Shown piece after piece: positions 1-8,822 of a stretch of 64,000 bases of DNA. Where the stretch lies: assembly GCA_947305005.1 (NCBI GenBank), contig CAMZCM010000009.1, positions 31,497 through 95,496 of the forward strand, in the 5' to 3' direction. A program made the translations under genes and the position numbers. How positions within the stretch are numbered: position 1 is the stretch's first letter; each line of letters starts with the position of its first letter. A model generated the notes under the pieces. It was not told the origin of the DNA, searched no databases, and saw nothing but the letters and a program-made list of their open reading frames with translations. Origin of the DNA: an uncultured Prevotellaceae bacterium (GTDB lineage Bacteria > Bacteroidota > Bacteroidia > Bacteroidales > Bacteroidaceae).

Positions 1-294
1 CCCATTGCCAAAGACCTCATCAACGGCGTAGCCTTCATGAAAGAGGGTGAAAACGTAGAAGTCGTTACCGATGCTTCTACAGAAACCGTTCTTTATGCTG
101 ACGTTCCTGTGAAAGTGAAATTGGCTATCACATGGACAGAGCCAGGTCTCAAAGGCGATACTGCCACTAACACACTGAAGCCCGCTAAGGTGGAGACTGG
201 TGCTGAAATCCGCGTTCCTCTTTTCATCAACGAAGGCGAAATCGTAGAAGTTGATACTCGCGACGGCAGCTACCTTGGTCGTGTAAAAGCATAA
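1..294 (+). CDS. efp: Elongation factor P, C-terminal part
   Basis: The reading frame is open from the first base, so the N-terminal domain carrying the modified loop lies outside the window. The visible 97 residues match the two OB-fold domains of [18 protein letters not shown], then the [18 protein letters not shown] segment, ending in [20 protein letters not shown] binds between the ribosomal P and E sites and relieves stalling at proline-rich stretches. A strong hairpin terminator follows, so it is the last gene of its transcript. Confidence 0.95.
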   Translation, partial: PIAKDLINGVAFMKEGENVEVVTDASTETVLYADVPVKVKLAITWTEPGLKGDTATNTLKPAKVETGAEIRVPLFINEGEIVEVDTRDGSYLGRVKA

Positions 295-325
295 GTTTTA
301 CCTTTTCAACAAAGGAACCCCCTTT

Positions 326-362
326 ACACGTATATGCGCAGATGCGCATATACGTGTTTTTT
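326..362 (+). terminator. Rho-independent terminator after efp
   Basis: A perfect 14-bp stem (326-339 with 344-357) closes a 4-base loop and runs into a T tract. The stem is almost perfectly self-complementary, so it could act in both directions, but only the + side has a clear T run. Confidence 0.9.
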
Positions 363-417
363 AATGTGTAATGACACAAAATTGAGAAAACTGCTCTTTT
401 CTTTCATTTTTTTTTCG

Positions 418-425
418 TTACTTTG
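418..425 (+). promoter_or_regulatory. Probable promoter -7 box for the susC operon
   Basis: TTACTTTG is one mismatch from the Bacteroidetes TAnnTTTG element, and transcription would start near 431. This rules out the upstream TTG codon at 423 as the susC start and supports ATG 462. No good -33 TTG at the usual spacing was seen. Confidence 0.5.
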
Positions 426-461
426 CACGCGATAAATACAACGAAGCTACACAAAACGATA

Positions 462-3400
462 ATGTTATCACTTTTTTTCAGAAGTAAGAGGGTGCTGGGG
501 GCCTGCCTTTTCTTAGCAACAACCAGTTTCTCTTTTGCACAAGAACCACAGGGAGGACAAAAGCCCACGTCCGTACCTATACAAGGAGTCGTACCACAAC
601 GACCAGCGCCTATTACTGCCAATCAATTAATTATCAGCGGTGTTATCAAAGACACACAAGGCGAAACGTTGCCTGGTGCGAACATCCGTATTCGCGAGAC
701 CCAAGCAGGCGCTGTTGCCGATACTGATGGTAAGTTTACTCTTGCCGTACCCAAGGGACAATCCATTACTGTCGAATTCTCCTTTGTCGGCATGAAAGCA
801 CTGATAAAAAAGTATGACGGCAAGAAAAACTATACCAACCAAGTCATCGTCCTTTCCGAAAGTGGAGATTTGGAAGAAGTGGTTGTTACGGGTCTGTTTG
901 ACTATAAGTCCTCTACTTTTACAGGATCTACCGCCTCATACACGCAAGAGGAGTTGAAGATGGTCGGTAACTCTAATGTCTTGAAAATTATTCAGTCGTT
1001 AGACCCGTCGTTCGTTGTGGATATGAACAACCTGATGGGTTCTAACCCGAACTATATGTCAGACATTACCATTCGTGGTAATGCATCCTTCGCAGGCCTG
1101 CAAGGAGAATATAGCGGCAACCCTAATGCGCCCCTGTTCATCCTTGATGGCTTCGAGGCTACCCAGCAACAGATCTTCGACCTCGACATGAACCGTATCA
1201 AGAGTGTTACCATTCTGAAAGACGGTGCTGCAAAAGCAATCTATGGTTCCAAGGCCAGTAATGGTGTGATTGTCGTCGAAACAATCCTTCCTGAAGCAGG
1301 TCGGCTCCGCATCACCTATACTGGAGACCTCAACGTAGAGGTTCCAGATTTGACAACTTACGATTTGACAAATGCGGCCGAGAAGCTACAAGTAGAGAAG
1401 CAATCCGGACGTTACACTTCCAGTACACCTTATTATCAAGCTCTTCTTGATGAACAATATAATGCCATTGCCGCCGACATTGCCCGTGGTGTTGATACTT
1501 ATTGGCTATCACAGCCCCTACGTTCAGGTGTAGGTCACAAACATACCGTTTATGTCGAGGGTGGCACTGAGGAGATGCGTTATTCTGCCAACCTGATGTA
1601 CAACAATGTTGCAGGTGTGATGAAGGAATCTTCTCGTAATACCCTTTCTGGTAATATCAACCTGAGTTATCGCTATAAGAAATGGATGTTCCGCAACCAG
1701 CTCTCTGTAACAGGGAATCGTGCCGATGATAGTCCCTATGGCACTTTCTCTGACTACACAGCTGTCAACCCTTACTTCACTTCCACCGACGAGAACGGTA
1801 ACATTCAGAAGATTCTCGGAACCTACACTTCCCCTGGAACCAACGGCAGTACTCTGACATATTACAACCCACTTTATAACGCTACAATCGGCACCAAGAA
1901 CTTCTCAAAATACACCGAAGTCGTGGAGAACTTCTATTTGGAGTATCGTCCCATCACAGACCTTCGCTTTACAGCACGTCTCGGTTACACACATCAGAAC
2001 AACAAACGTGAGGATTTCTATCCTGGCGATCACACTCGTTTTACGGAATGGACGGGTGACCGCTACTTCCAGCGTGGCAGCTACGCCATTACCAACGGCG
2101 AGACGAATAGCCTCTCTGTGGACCTCACGGGAAATTATTCCCACACATGGGACAAACACATGCTCCTTGCTAACGCCGCCTATTCTCTTCAATCACAAAA
2201 TGGAAACACAGAAGGTATGACCGCATGGGGATTCCTCAACAACCACGTCGATTACATCACTTTTGCCAAGCAATACGCTGAAGGCGGCAAGCCATCTGGT
2301 TCCGAGACAACCACCCGTTCACTCGGCATCACGGGCGCAGCCAACTATAGTTATGATGAGCGTTATCTGGCAGATGTGAGCCTACGCTTCAATGGTTCCT
2401 CTGTTTTCGGAAGTGACAACCGTTGGGGAACGTTCTGGAGTGCAGGTATCGGTTGGAACCTCCATAAAGAACATTTTATGAAGAATGCCGACTGGCTTTC
2501 TCTTTGTAAGTTCCGCGTTACTTATGGCCTTACGGGTAACCAAAACTTCTCTCCTTACCAAGCCAAAGCTACTTATAAGTTCTACGACAGTATCATCTAC
2601 GATAACATCTCGGGCGCTTACTTGATGGGAATGCCCAATACCAATTTGAAATGGCAGCAGACAGGTGACTTCACCATCGGTCTTGACCTCGGCTTGTGGA
2701 AACGCTTGAACCTGCGCTTCGACTACTACGACAGTCGCACCCGTGATGCCCTTATCGCTATGACCATTCCCACATCAACAGGCTTCACCTCTTACATGGA
2801 GAATCTTGGTAATGTACAGAACCGTGGTATCGAAGCCACGGCCAACTGGCGTTTCTTCCAGAAGGGGCAATCATATATGAGTATCTCCGGTAGTATTGCA
2901 CATAATGTGAACAAGGTCACAGACATCAGTGATGCCCTTAGCAACTTCAATCGCGGACAGGATGCAGAGAACACCACATCTCCCATCATTCGCTATGAAG
3001 AAGGGCAGTCTATGACTGCCATTTGGGCTGTACAGTCTTTGGGCATTGACCCTGCTACAGGACGTGAGCTATTCTTGAAAAAGGATGGCACTCGCACCTT
3101 CACCTACACAACCGATGACTACATCATCGCCGGTGATTCCAATCCCAAAGTACATGGCACTTTTGGATTCAACGGAGAATACAAGGGTATCGGTCTGAGC
3201 CTGCTCTTTAGTTATCAGTTAGGTGGTGACTACTACAACCAGACTCTTGTGGATCGTGTGGAAAATGTGAATATTGCCAACAATGTTGACCGTCGTGTTT
3301 TCAACGACACATGGAATGCATCTGGTGATGTAGCGCTCTACAAACATATCTCCGCTACACCCACCACCACCTATGCCTCCACGCGTTTTGTCCAACGCAA

Positions 3401-3599
3401 CAACATGCTGGATCTCACCAGCCTGTCAGCATACTACGACTTTAAGCACTGCACGTGGTTACGCCGCGTCGGTATGGAGCGCTTACGCGTGACTGCTTAC
3501 ATGAACGATGTCTTCCACCTCTCCACCATCAAGGCAGAACGAGGCCTGAGCTACCCCTATGCTCGCACCTTCTCTCTGTCCGTGACAGGAACCTTTTAG
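462..3599 (+). CDS. SusC/RagA-family TonB-dependent outer-membrane transporter
   Basis: This is a 1045-residue outer-membrane transporter. A signal peptide ends near residue 26 (SFSFAQ). A carboxypeptidase-regulatory-like domain spans about 57-130, a TonB-box-like EEVVVTG lies at 139-144, the plug spans about 150-280 (PLFILDGFEATQQQIFD, ASNGVIVVET), and the rest is a 22-strand barrel. It pairs with the SusD gene immediately downstream, whose product forms the lid. Family members import oligosaccharides or, in RagA, oligopeptides. The peptidase genes in this operon favour peptides, which is an inference. Start 462 is chosen because the frame upstream overlaps the promoter. Confidence 0.93.
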   Translation: MLSLFFRSKRVLGACLFLATTSFSFAQEPQGGQKPTSVPIQGVVPQRPAPITANQLIISGVIKDTQGETLPGANIRIRETQAGAVADTDGKFTLAVPKGQSITVEFSFVGMKALIKKYDGKKNYTNQVIVLSESGDLEEVVVTGLFDYKSSTFTGSTASYTQEELKMVGNSNVLKIIQSLDPSFVVDMNNLMGSNPNYMSDITIRGNASFAGLQGEYSGNPNAPLFILDGFEATQQQIFDLDMNRIKSVTILKDGAAKAIYGSKASNGVIVVETILPEAGRLRITYTGDLNVEVPDLTTYDLTNAAEKLQVEKQSGRYTSSTPYYQALLDEQYNAIAADIARGVDTYWLSQPLRSGVGHKHTVYVEGGTEEMRYSANLMYNNVAGVMKESSRNTLSGNINLSYRYKKWMFRNQLSVTGNRADDSPYGTFSDYTAVNPYFTSTDENGNIQKILGTYTSPGTNGSTLTYYNPLYNATIGTKNFSKYTEVVENFYLEYRPITDLRFTARLGYTHQNNKREDFYPGDHTRFTEWTGDRYFQRGSYAITNGETNSLSVDLTGNYSHTWDKHMLLANAAYSLQSQNGNTEGMTAWGFLNNHVDYITFAKQYAEGGKPSGSETTTRSLGITGAANYSYDERYLADVSLRFNGSSVFGSDNRWGTFWSAGIGWNLHKEHFMKNADWLSLCKFRVTYGLTGNQNFSPYQAKATYKFYDSIIYDNISGAYLMGMPNTNLKWQQTGDFTIGLDLGLWKRLNLRFDYYDSRTRDALIAMTIPTSTGFTSYMENLGNVQNRGIEATANWRFFQKGQSYMSISGSIAHNVNKVTDISDALSNFNRGQDAENTTSPIIRYEEGQSMTAIWAVQSLGIDPATGRELFLKKDGTRTFTYTTDDYIIAGDSNPKVHGTFGFNGEYKGIGLSLLFSYQLGGDYYNQTLVDRVENVNIANNVDRRVFNDTWNASGDVALYKHISATPTTTYASTRFVQRNNMLDLTSLSAYYDFKHCTWLRRVGMERLRVTAYMNDVFHLSTIKAERGLSYPYARTFSLSVTGTF

Positions 3600-3600
3600 A

Positions 3601-3632
3601 GTGAAAAGTGAAAGCATGAAAAGTGAAAATAA
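3601..3632 (+). repeat. GTGAAAA-type short repeats between susC and susD
   Basis: Just after the susC stop there are four near copies of GTGAAAAGTGAAA or ATGAAAAGTGAAA. The same heptad family recurs inside the susD signal-peptide region, at 15380-15411 and at 63946-64000. Confidence 0.7.
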
Positions 3633-3680
3633 AAGTTTCATTAGAAATAATCAATGACAAAGAAAACTCCAATAAAATAT

Positions 3681-5153
3681 ATGAAAAGGTGTAAGGGCAG
3701 CGTGAAAAGTAAATCTTATTTTTCACTTTTCACTCTTTCTTTTTTCATTCTCGCCTTATTGGCGAGTTGCAACTCGTGGCTCGATGTTCAGCCGCGTTCA
3801 CAGGTTGAGGACACGGAACTCTTTGAGACGGAAAACGGCTACAAGGAAGCCCTTGCGGGTGTATATTCTTCTATGGTTTCCTCAAAGACCTATGCCAAAG
3901 AGATGACATTCGGTTTCATTGGCATCCTCGGTCATGAATGGGACTTTTTTTATGATGCCCAGTACAAGGACGCTGATGCCTTTGACTACGAAGCATCTCT
4001 CCCTACTGGTTACATCCGCGATATTTGGGCCAATAGCTATAGCGGCATCGCTAATGTCAACAACTTGTTGGCACATATTGATGATCATCCAAGTCTCTTC
4101 TCACGTGATAACCACGATGTCATCAAAGGTGAGGCGCTGGCACTGCGTGCATTCCTGCACTTCGATCTTCTGCGCTGCTTTGGCGTCAGTTTCGCTGTCA
4201 ACCCTGACCAACCATCCATCCCTTATTCTACCGGTCTTTCCTATCACGTCTTCCCACAGTTGACGGTACGTCAGGTAGCAGAGGCCGTAAAGACAGATTT
4301 ACTACAGGCGGAAGAATTGTTGAAAGGGGCCGACCCCATTGTTACAGGACGCAAGATCGATGAAACTACAGACAACGGCTACCTGCTTAACCGTCAACTT
4401 CATCTGAATTACTATGCCGTCAAGGGATTGCAGGCGCGTCTCTATATGTGGATGGGAGAATATGATAAAGCGCTGGCAGCAGCAGACATCGTCATCAATG
4501 ACAACAAATTCCCATGGGCTGATGTCACACAACTTCAATCCGGCTATGACCGTTCGCTGGCTACAGAGCATCTTTTTGCTCTCAATAACCTGACACAGGA
4601 GACAGATATTGCCAACCGCTACTTTGACGAAGGCTCACAATATTCGTTTGCTGTCACCCAACCCCGTCTGTTGGAATATTTTGACAATGCTACTCAGGAC
4701 TATCGATACACCTTCCTCTTCAAGGCTGATGGTGGCACAAATATTCAGAACCGCTATCTCCGCAAATACGATACTCCGGCATCCGGAAGTGACACCTATT
4801 ATAAATATAAGATGCCGCTCATGCGCATCTCAGAAATGTATCTGATTCGTAGCGAAGCCTATCACCGTAACGGTGATGACACTCAAGCCCGCGCAGCCCT
4901 CAACGAACTGCGTCAGGCACGTAACTTGCCTGCATACACAGCAACGACTATGCCGACCGACTATGACCTGGAACTCATCCGCGAGTATCGTCGTGAGTTC
5001 ATCGGTGAGGGGCAATTGTTCTTCCTCTACAAACGCCTCAACCGCACCACTATCCTCTATGCCACCATTGAGGATGCTGTAGCGTCAAAGCTCTATACTT
5101 TCCCACTTCCTTTGACAGAGACGGAAGCTGCCCAACGTGAAGAGAACAAGTAA
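3681..5153 (+). CDS. SusD/RagB-family surface lipoprotein
   Basis: This is a 490-residue lipoprotein with lipobox LLASC (Cys30). The mature protein begins NSWLDVQPRSQVEDTELF, a standard SusD N-terminus, and continues with the TPR-rich fold (ALALRAFLHFDLLRCFG; LKWQ-like and RREFIGEGQ segments near the end). It caps the SusC channel and delivers substrate. Start 3681 is preferred; an in-frame ATG at 3654 would add nine residues before the signal peptide. The signal-peptide codons include a 9-bp inverted repeat (3702-3710 with 3725-3733) made of the GTGAAAAGT repeat and its complement. Confidence 0.92.
   Translation: MKRCKGSVKSKSYFSLFTLSFFILALLASCNSWLDVQPRSQVEDTELFETENGYKEALAGVYSSMVSSKTYAKEMTFGFIGILGHEWDFFYDAQYKDADAFDYEASLPTGYIRDIWANSYSGIANVNNLLAHIDDHPSLFSRDNHDVIKGEALALRAFLHFDLLRCFGVSFAVNPDQPSIPYSTGLSYHVFPQLTVRQVAEAVKTDLLQAEELLKGADPIVTGRKIDETTDNGYLLNRQLHLNYYAVKGLQARLYMWMGEYDKALAAADIVINDNKFPWADVTQLQSGYDRSLATEHLFALNNLTQETDIANRYFDEGSQYSFAVTQPRLLEYFDNATQDYRYTFLFKADGGTNIQNRYLRKYDTPASGSDTYYKYKMPLMRISEMYLIRSEAYHRNGDDTQARAALNELRQARNLPAYTATTMPTDYDLELIREYRREFIGEGQLFFLYKRLNRTTILYATIEDAVASKLYTFPLPLTETEAAQREENK
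3702..3733 (+). repeat. Inverted GTGAAAAGT repeat inside the susD signal-peptide codons
   Basis: GTGAAAAGT at 3702-3710 is followed by its exact complement at 3725-3733, giving a 9-bp stem with a 14-base loop 21 bases after the start codon. It could affect translation, and the upstream copies at 3601-3632 could compete for pairing. Confidence 0.6.
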
Positions 5154-5196
5154 GAGCAAACAAAAAAAACAAAGTAATCAACTGAAAGTAAAAGCC

Positions 5197-5994
5197 ATGC
5201 GCATACTTCATACATCATACTTTTTACATCTCACATCATACATTGCAATCGCCATTGCCACTGCGATGATGATTGCTTGTTCCCATGAGGAAGTCTCCAC
5301 CTACGACACCTCTGTTACAGGTTTGGACATCTGGTTGGGAAATAGTTCGGGTGCAGTTTATGAATCTACAAGCTACAATTATTCCTATGCCTTTGAAGAA
5401 GGAGGCGTCACCTTCTATGCCCAAATTAGCGGTATGCCCGTTGACCACGACCGCACATTCCATTTGGAACTCTTCGGCGAGGATGCTGAGATTGCTCGTT
5501 CTTCTGTGAGATTAGAAGATTATATACTACCAGCCGGAGCTGTCAGCGGCACCTACAAAGTCTATTTCAACACGCAGAAACTGTCAGACCCAACCCTCTT
5601 CACTCAGACCGACGGTCACGTCAGTTTCTGCTTAGTTCCCAGCGACGATTTCATGATTGGTACAGAGAATCATCAACAGTTCACAGTCGTCTTGAAGAAC
5701 TATCTGGCCAAGCCCGATAACTGGGACACCGCTAACTTTCCTCACATGGCACTCTCCAAGTTCTTCGGCACATACAGTCGTGTGAAATATCAATTTATGA
5801 TTGAGCATCTCCATATCGTGGATTTTGATGTGAACTACAATGCGCGCACTAGCTATGATGAGGAAACCAATGTCGTTTCCTACTCCTACGTCACCTCTTA
5901 TCTGGTGCAAGTCATGCAGCAGGCCCTCAAAGAATACAACTCCACCCACGAAACGCCTCTCACCGACGAGTTCGGAAATCCCGTGGAATTCTAA
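5197..5994 (+). CDS. DUF4843-like surface lipoprotein of the SusCD operon
   Basis: This is a 265-residue lipoprotein with Cys28 (TAMMIAC). It has the beta-rich, roughly 260-residue layout of the DUF4843 proteins that follow SusD in many Bacteroidales loci (YEFIYPAGAVSGTYKVYF-like central segment, LKNYLAKPDNW). Its role is unknown; surface display and substrate binding are inferred from position. Start 5197 is chosen over an in-frame ATG at 5137 inside susD because it puts the signal peptide first. The signal-peptide DNA contains the ACATCATACATC-type repeat also found at the start of the next gene. Confidence 0.75.
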   Translation: MRILHTSYFLHLTSYIAIAIATAMMIACSHEEVSTYDTSVTGLDIWLGNSSGAVYESTSYNYSYAFEEGGVTFYAQISGMPVDHDRTFHLELFGEDAEIARSSVRLEDYILPAGAVSGTYKVYFNTQKLSDPTLFTQTDGHVSFCLVPSDDFMIGTENHQQFTVVLKNYLAKPDNWDTANFPHMALSKFFGTYSRVKYQFMIEHLHIVDFDVNYNARTSYDEETNVVSYSYVTSYLVQVMQQALKEYNSTHETPLTDEFGNPVEF

Positions 5995-6008
5995 TAAAAC
6001 TATAGAGA

Positions 6009-7643
6009 ATGAAACATCTGACATCATACATCTTACATCTGACATCAACCATTGCAATAGCAATAGCTTTGACCGGCTGCTATGCAGACGAGGGCAACTA
6101 CACATATCATGAGCTTGATGCCGTAGGCATTGACACCATCGGTACAGGGTTACAGGCCAAATATGCTATCATGCGCTTCGATGAACTTGACCTGAATCCC
6201 AATGTCGTCTTCAATGGCCAAATTGTGACTCAGGAAAGCCAAGCTCCATTGGACTATCTATGGACCATGTACAGCGCCGTTTCCGGCACAGGTGCCAGTA
6301 CCTTGATAGACACCCTCGGTTATGAACGTCATCTCAAGACCACCATATCCCGTTCTAGTGGTAATTACTACGTTCAACTCACCGTTACCAACCGCAACGA
6401 CAGCATCCGTCAGTTCTGGCGCGTGCCAGTGTCTGTCAGCGAAGTCTTCGACGGAGGTTGGATGGTGTTCTACGAGAGGGCCGATGCTGCAGGGTACTCC
6501 GACGTCGCCCTTGTTGTCAACCCTTGGACCAAGTTGAATTCTTTAGAAAACCATTGCTATACAAATCTCTACCTGTCCACCAATGGTGAGATGCTGAAAG
6601 GCAAGCCCATACGCTGTCTGGACATCGCCGTATCACTGGGACCTGGTAATAATTACATAGGCCTTTGCACAGACTATACCATGGTGGGCGTGAGTGAGAA
6701 TGGCATTGAGAAAGCTCTGGATTTCAACGACTTCTTCCATCAGCCACCCGCCACGATGGCACCCACGTGGTACGGCGAACATGGCTCCGGTGTGATGTCT
6801 GGACAAAGTTCCGAGATTCTTATCAACGACAATCGTGTCTATACTAACACCTATACATATAGTGCCACAGAAGGTCGCACGACACGCTTCAGCGTGCCCA
6901 AAACCGACAATGGCATCGGCACGTTAGCAGCTTGGAATTCTGAGGTGCCCAACACCCTCAACTATGGTGTTATCGTTTACGATCAGACCAACACCTGCTT
7001 CCGTTTTGCCGCTTACAACGGCTCCAGCTTGGAAAGATTTGGGGAGCAAAAAACTGATGCAGCATTTGATGTCAACAATACTGGTATGACGTTGTTGATG
7101 GGCGACTGGGGCAAAGGTCTTTCTCAAGGTGTGGGTTTGCGCCCATATGACTATCTGTTAATGGCTAAGGGAACCCAACGTTATCTTGCCAAGGCTAATT
7201 TCTCCACAACCCAAGCGAATAGTGATAACATCGGCGTAGGTCTCTATCTTATGGATAATCTCTGCCCTGACATCGTCAACGCGACTACCTTCGCCGCCAG
7301 CCATGTCGGTAGCTTCATTTACTATGGTACTGGTGACAAAGTCTATAATTTTGCTTACGACAGTAATCTTCCTGCTACCGTCGCTTGGACGGCGCCGTCT
7401 TCCGACGAAGAAGTGACCTGTGTGCGCATCATGAAATACTACCACGGTGCCGTCTATGGCTATGGCATGGTGCCTAGCTCTGACAACCTTGTGCACATCG
7501 CCACATGGAACGCCACTACACAGCAGGGACATCTCTACGAGTACCTTATCAACCCAGCCAGCGGCATCCTTGACGAGACCTCATCCTACGACTATTCTAT
7601 CCCCGGCCGTGTCAAAGATATGGCTTGGAAATTCTTCATGTAA
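6009..7643 (+). CDS. PKD-like family surface lipoprotein
   Basis: This is a 544-residue lipoprotein with Cys24 (ALTGC). A PKD-like beta-sandwich covers about residues 40-140 (PLDYLWTMYSAVSG, NYYVQLTVTNRNDSIRQFW). A long C-terminal region resembles a beta-propeller. It matches the PKD-like proteins that accompany SusCD/DUF4843 in Bacteroidales. It probably binds substrate at the cell surface (inference). It starts 14 bases after the previous gene. Its first 20 codons share the repeat-derived HLTSYI...AIAIA signal peptide with that gene. Confidence 0.78.
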   Translation: MKHLTSYILHLTSTIAIAIALTGCYADEGNYTYHELDAVGIDTIGTGLQAKYAIMRFDELDLNPNVVFNGQIVTQESQAPLDYLWTMYSAVSGTGASTLIDTLGYERHLKTTISRSSGNYYVQLTVTNRNDSIRQFWRVPVSVSEVFDGGWMVFYERADAAGYSDVALVVNPWTKLNSLENHCYTNLYLSTNGEMLKGKPIRCLDIAVSLGPGNNYIGLCTDYTMVGVSENGIEKALDFNDFFHQPPATMAPTWYGEHGSGVMSGQSSEILINDNRVYTNTYTYSATEGRTTRFSVPKTDNGIGTLAAWNSEVPNTLNYGVIVYDQTNTCFRFAAYNGSSLERFGEQKTDAAFDVNNTGMTLLMGDWGKGLSQGVGLRPYDYLLMAKGTQRYLAKANFSTTQANSDNIGVGLYLMDNLCPDIVNATTFAASHVGSFIYYGTGDKVYNFAYDSNLPATVAWTAPSSDEEVTCVRIMKYYHGAVYGYGMVPSSDNLVHIATWNATTQQGHLYEYLINPASGILDETSSYDYSIPGRVKDMAWKFFM

Positions 7644-7670
7644 TTACAAAACTATTAAAAACATACGATT

Positions 7671-8822
7671 ATGAAAAAGTTAATGACTTTGATGATGTGT
7701 CTGATGACCACTTCCGTGATTATGGCACAGGTCGCTTTCGAGCCCGAAGGTACCACCTTAGAACAAGCATCTGCCAAAGCAAAAGCTGAGAACAAACTCA
7801 TCTTCATCGATTGCTACACGCAATGGTGCGGCCCATGCAAGAAGATGTCGAAAGAGGTCTTTCCTCAGGCTTCTGTAGGCGATTACATGAATCCTAAGTA
7901 TGTCAGCCTCAAACTGGATATGGAGACACCCTATGGTGCTCCCCTCGCCAAGAAATGGCAGATTCAGGCCTACCCCACTTTCATGATTCTTACCGCTGAT
8001 GCACAAGAGATTAACCGTTTCCTCGGTTTTCATGCTCCTGACGATTTTATCAAAGTGCTCGACGAGAAGAGTAAGGACAATTCCTCAGGACCGTTACAGG
8101 CACGGTGGAAGAGCGGCGATCGCGACCCTCAATTCCTGATGGAATACCTGCAGTCACTCAACGCCTCTTACAAAGCTGATGAGGCTAACGACGTGGCCGA
8201 GGCTATTCTCGATGGCAAGGAAGAGACCTTCGCTGCTGACAGCACTCTCCGCATGGTCTTCCTCCGCAACATCACCAACCCCTTCGCAAAGAGCTTCAAA
8301 TATACCATGCAGCATCCTGAGGCTTTGAAGGCTGCCGTGGGCGAGACCCTCGTGCAGATGAAGACAGGTAATGTTCTCATGGCCTTCCAGCGTCAGCTCA
8401 TCAACGAGGCCGATGGCACAGCCACCCTCGACCAAGAACGTTATGATGCATTCAGCAAGCTCCTCGACGAGCTGGGCGTGGTCAACGCCGACCACTATCG
8501 TCTGCAGACGCTCATCACATTATCCGAGAAACAGAAAGACTTTGCCGCTTATCTCAACTATATCCGTCAGTATCTGGCTAATCCCGCCCTCGATGCTACA
8601 GATATGCAACTGGCTCAATGGGCTAAAGCGATCACGCCCGAGACGGATAAGCTGTATAAAACGCAGATGCAAGCTATCCTTCGCCATCGCCTCAATGATA
8701 TCCGCGAGGGCAAGCGTGAGCCCCAGAGGATGGTCGGCAATATGAAACTCTCCGCTCCCACCGATCAACTTCTGCAAATGATTATCGACGCTATTGACGG
8801 AAAGATGCCCACTAAGAAATGA
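7671..8822 (+). CDS. Exported thioredoxin-fold protein
   Basis: This is a 383-residue protein with a signal peptide ending about VIMAQ20 and an N-terminal thioredoxin domain with active site WCGPCKK (Cys53, Cys56). The remaining ~230 residues are helical and of unknown fold. It is likely a periplasmic thiol-disulfide protein helping oxidative folding or reduction of products of this locus (inference from position). The stop overlaps the start of the next gene by ATGA, so the two are translationally coupled. Confidence 0.85.
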   Translation: MKKLMTLMMCLMTTSVIMAQVAFEPEGTTLEQASAKAKAENKLIFIDCYTQWCGPCKKMSKEVFPQASVGDYMNPKYVSLKLDMETPYGAPLAKKWQIQAYPTFMILTADAQEINRFLGFHAPDDFIKVLDEKSKDNSSGPLQARWKSGDRDPQFLMEYLQSLNASYKADEANDVAEAILDGKEETFAADSTLRMVFLRNITNPFAKSFKYTMQHPEALKAAVGETLVQMKTGNVLMAFQRQLINEADGTATLDQERYDAFSKLLDELGVVNADHYRLQTLITLSEKQKDFAAYLNYIRQYLANPALDATDMQLAQWAKAITPETDKLYKTQMQAILRHRLNDIREGKREPQRMVGNMKLSAPTDQLLQMIIDAIDGKMPTKK

